This document shows, piece by piece, positions 63,858 through 64,000 of a DNA stretch of 64,000 nucleotides. The position numbers were made by a program, and so were the translations under genes. The notes under the pieces are model-generated. The model saw only the letters and a list, made by a program, of their open reading frames with translations, was not told where the DNA came from and ran no database searches. The stretch comes from Xenorhabdus doucetiae. GTDB taxonomy: Bacteria > Pseudomonadota > Gammaproteobacteria > Enterobacterales > Enterobacteriaceae. The stretch is taken from NCBI RefSeq assembly GCF_000968195.1, contig NZ_FO704550.1, positions 2,976,001 through 3,040,000 of the forward strand. The letters are read 5' to 3'. Within the stretch, counting starts at the first letter, position 1. Each line of letters starts with the position of its first letter.

Positions 63858-64000
63858 TTACGTCGGGTTTACTTTTATTTCGTGGGGATTGTGCAGCCTG
63901 AGCGCGACGCAGGGACGCGATCCAAATTAACCACGGGACGGAGTCAACTTAATTGATAATGGCGCTGTGTGTGTCTGGTTGCGTTTAGTGAGAGAGAATA

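Larger units (their letters stand above)
63419..64000. other. Probable edge of an element integrated at tmRNA
   Basis: After the ssrA terminator collinearity with E. coli cannot be judged and no full gene is seen in nearly 600 bases. Visible are a small frame with a ribosome site, a direct repeat and a gene remnant. tmRNA 3' ends are common attachment sites for islands. No integrase is inside the window, so the island is an inference. Confidence 0.35.

Noticed and set aside
1..64000. CRISPR arrays, rRNA operons, ordinary tRNA genes, transposase genes
   Set aside because: I looked for regularly spaced repeats, rRNA signatures, tRNA-like folds other than tmRNA, and transposase motifs; none were found.

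Overview
The window is a mostly housekeeping stretch of an enteric gammaproteobacterial chromosome. Gene order from hisS to ssrA largely follows the Escherichia coli order (hisS-ispG-rodZ-rlmN-ndk-pbpC-yfhM-sseB-pepB-isc operon-trmJ-suhB-hcaT-glyA-hmp-glnB-glrRGK-glmY-purL-mltF-tadA; then yfhL-acpS-pdxJ-recO-era-rnc-lepB-lepA-rseCBA-rpoE-trmN-srmB; grcA-ung; grpE-nadK-recN-bamE-rnfH-ratA-smpB-ssrA). The proteins are close to, but clearly diverged from, E. coli. The base composition is moderate, a glutamine-dependent nadE sits beside glnB, and a YplA/PhlA-like lipase follows srmB. I infer a member of the Morganellaceae, most likely Xenorhabdus or a near relative; the genus call is an inference.

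Layout. 1-3.1 kb: hisS (cut by the window edge), ispG, rodZ and a short pilW. 3.1-15.8 kb: rlmN, ndk, an inserted pair (small Xre regulator plus DUF2975 membrane protein), the pbpC/yfhM peptidoglycan and macroglobulin pair, a short sseB and pepB. 15.9-21.6 kb: the whole isc Fe-S operon (iscR-iscS-iscU-iscA-hscB-hscA-fdx-iscX) with two IscR operators in front and a terminator behind. 21.7-27.6 kb: trmJ, suhB, hcaT, glyA and hmp, with PurR and NsrR operators. 27.7-34.1 kb: glnB, nadE, the GlrR/QseG/GlrK two-component system and the sRNA gene glmY with a sigma-54 promoter, three GlrR sites and two IHF sites. 34.2-43.2 kb: purL, mltF, tadA, yedJ, alkA, an unrecognised membrane protein and yfhL. 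43.2-52.6 kb: acpS-pdxJ, recO-era-rnc with a hairpin leader, lepB-lepA, and the rpoE-rseABC operon with a sigma-E promoter. 52.8-58.3 kb: trmN, srmB, a secreted-type lipase, grcA, ung and grpE. 58.4-63.4 kb: nadK, recN (SOS boxes), bamE, rnfH-ratA, smpB and ssrA (tmRNA). The last 600 bases after tmRNA look like the decayed edge of an integrated element.

Working relationships: the isc genes make Fe-S clusters used by IspG, RlmN, YfhL and Fdx encoded here. GlrK/GlrR drive glmY, which in E. coli controls glucosamine-6-phosphate synthesis and hence envelope building, in keeping with the nearby pbpC, mltF and rodZ. RpoE/RseABC watch the envelope, with BamE as an outer-membrane assembly factor. SmpB and tmRNA rescue stalled ribosomes. 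No phage, CRISPR array, secretion system or biosynthetic cluster is visible. The least explained parts are the membrane protein at 42.1-42.7 kb, the palindromic element at 4.5 kb, the shortened pilW and sseB, and the end downstream of tmRNA.
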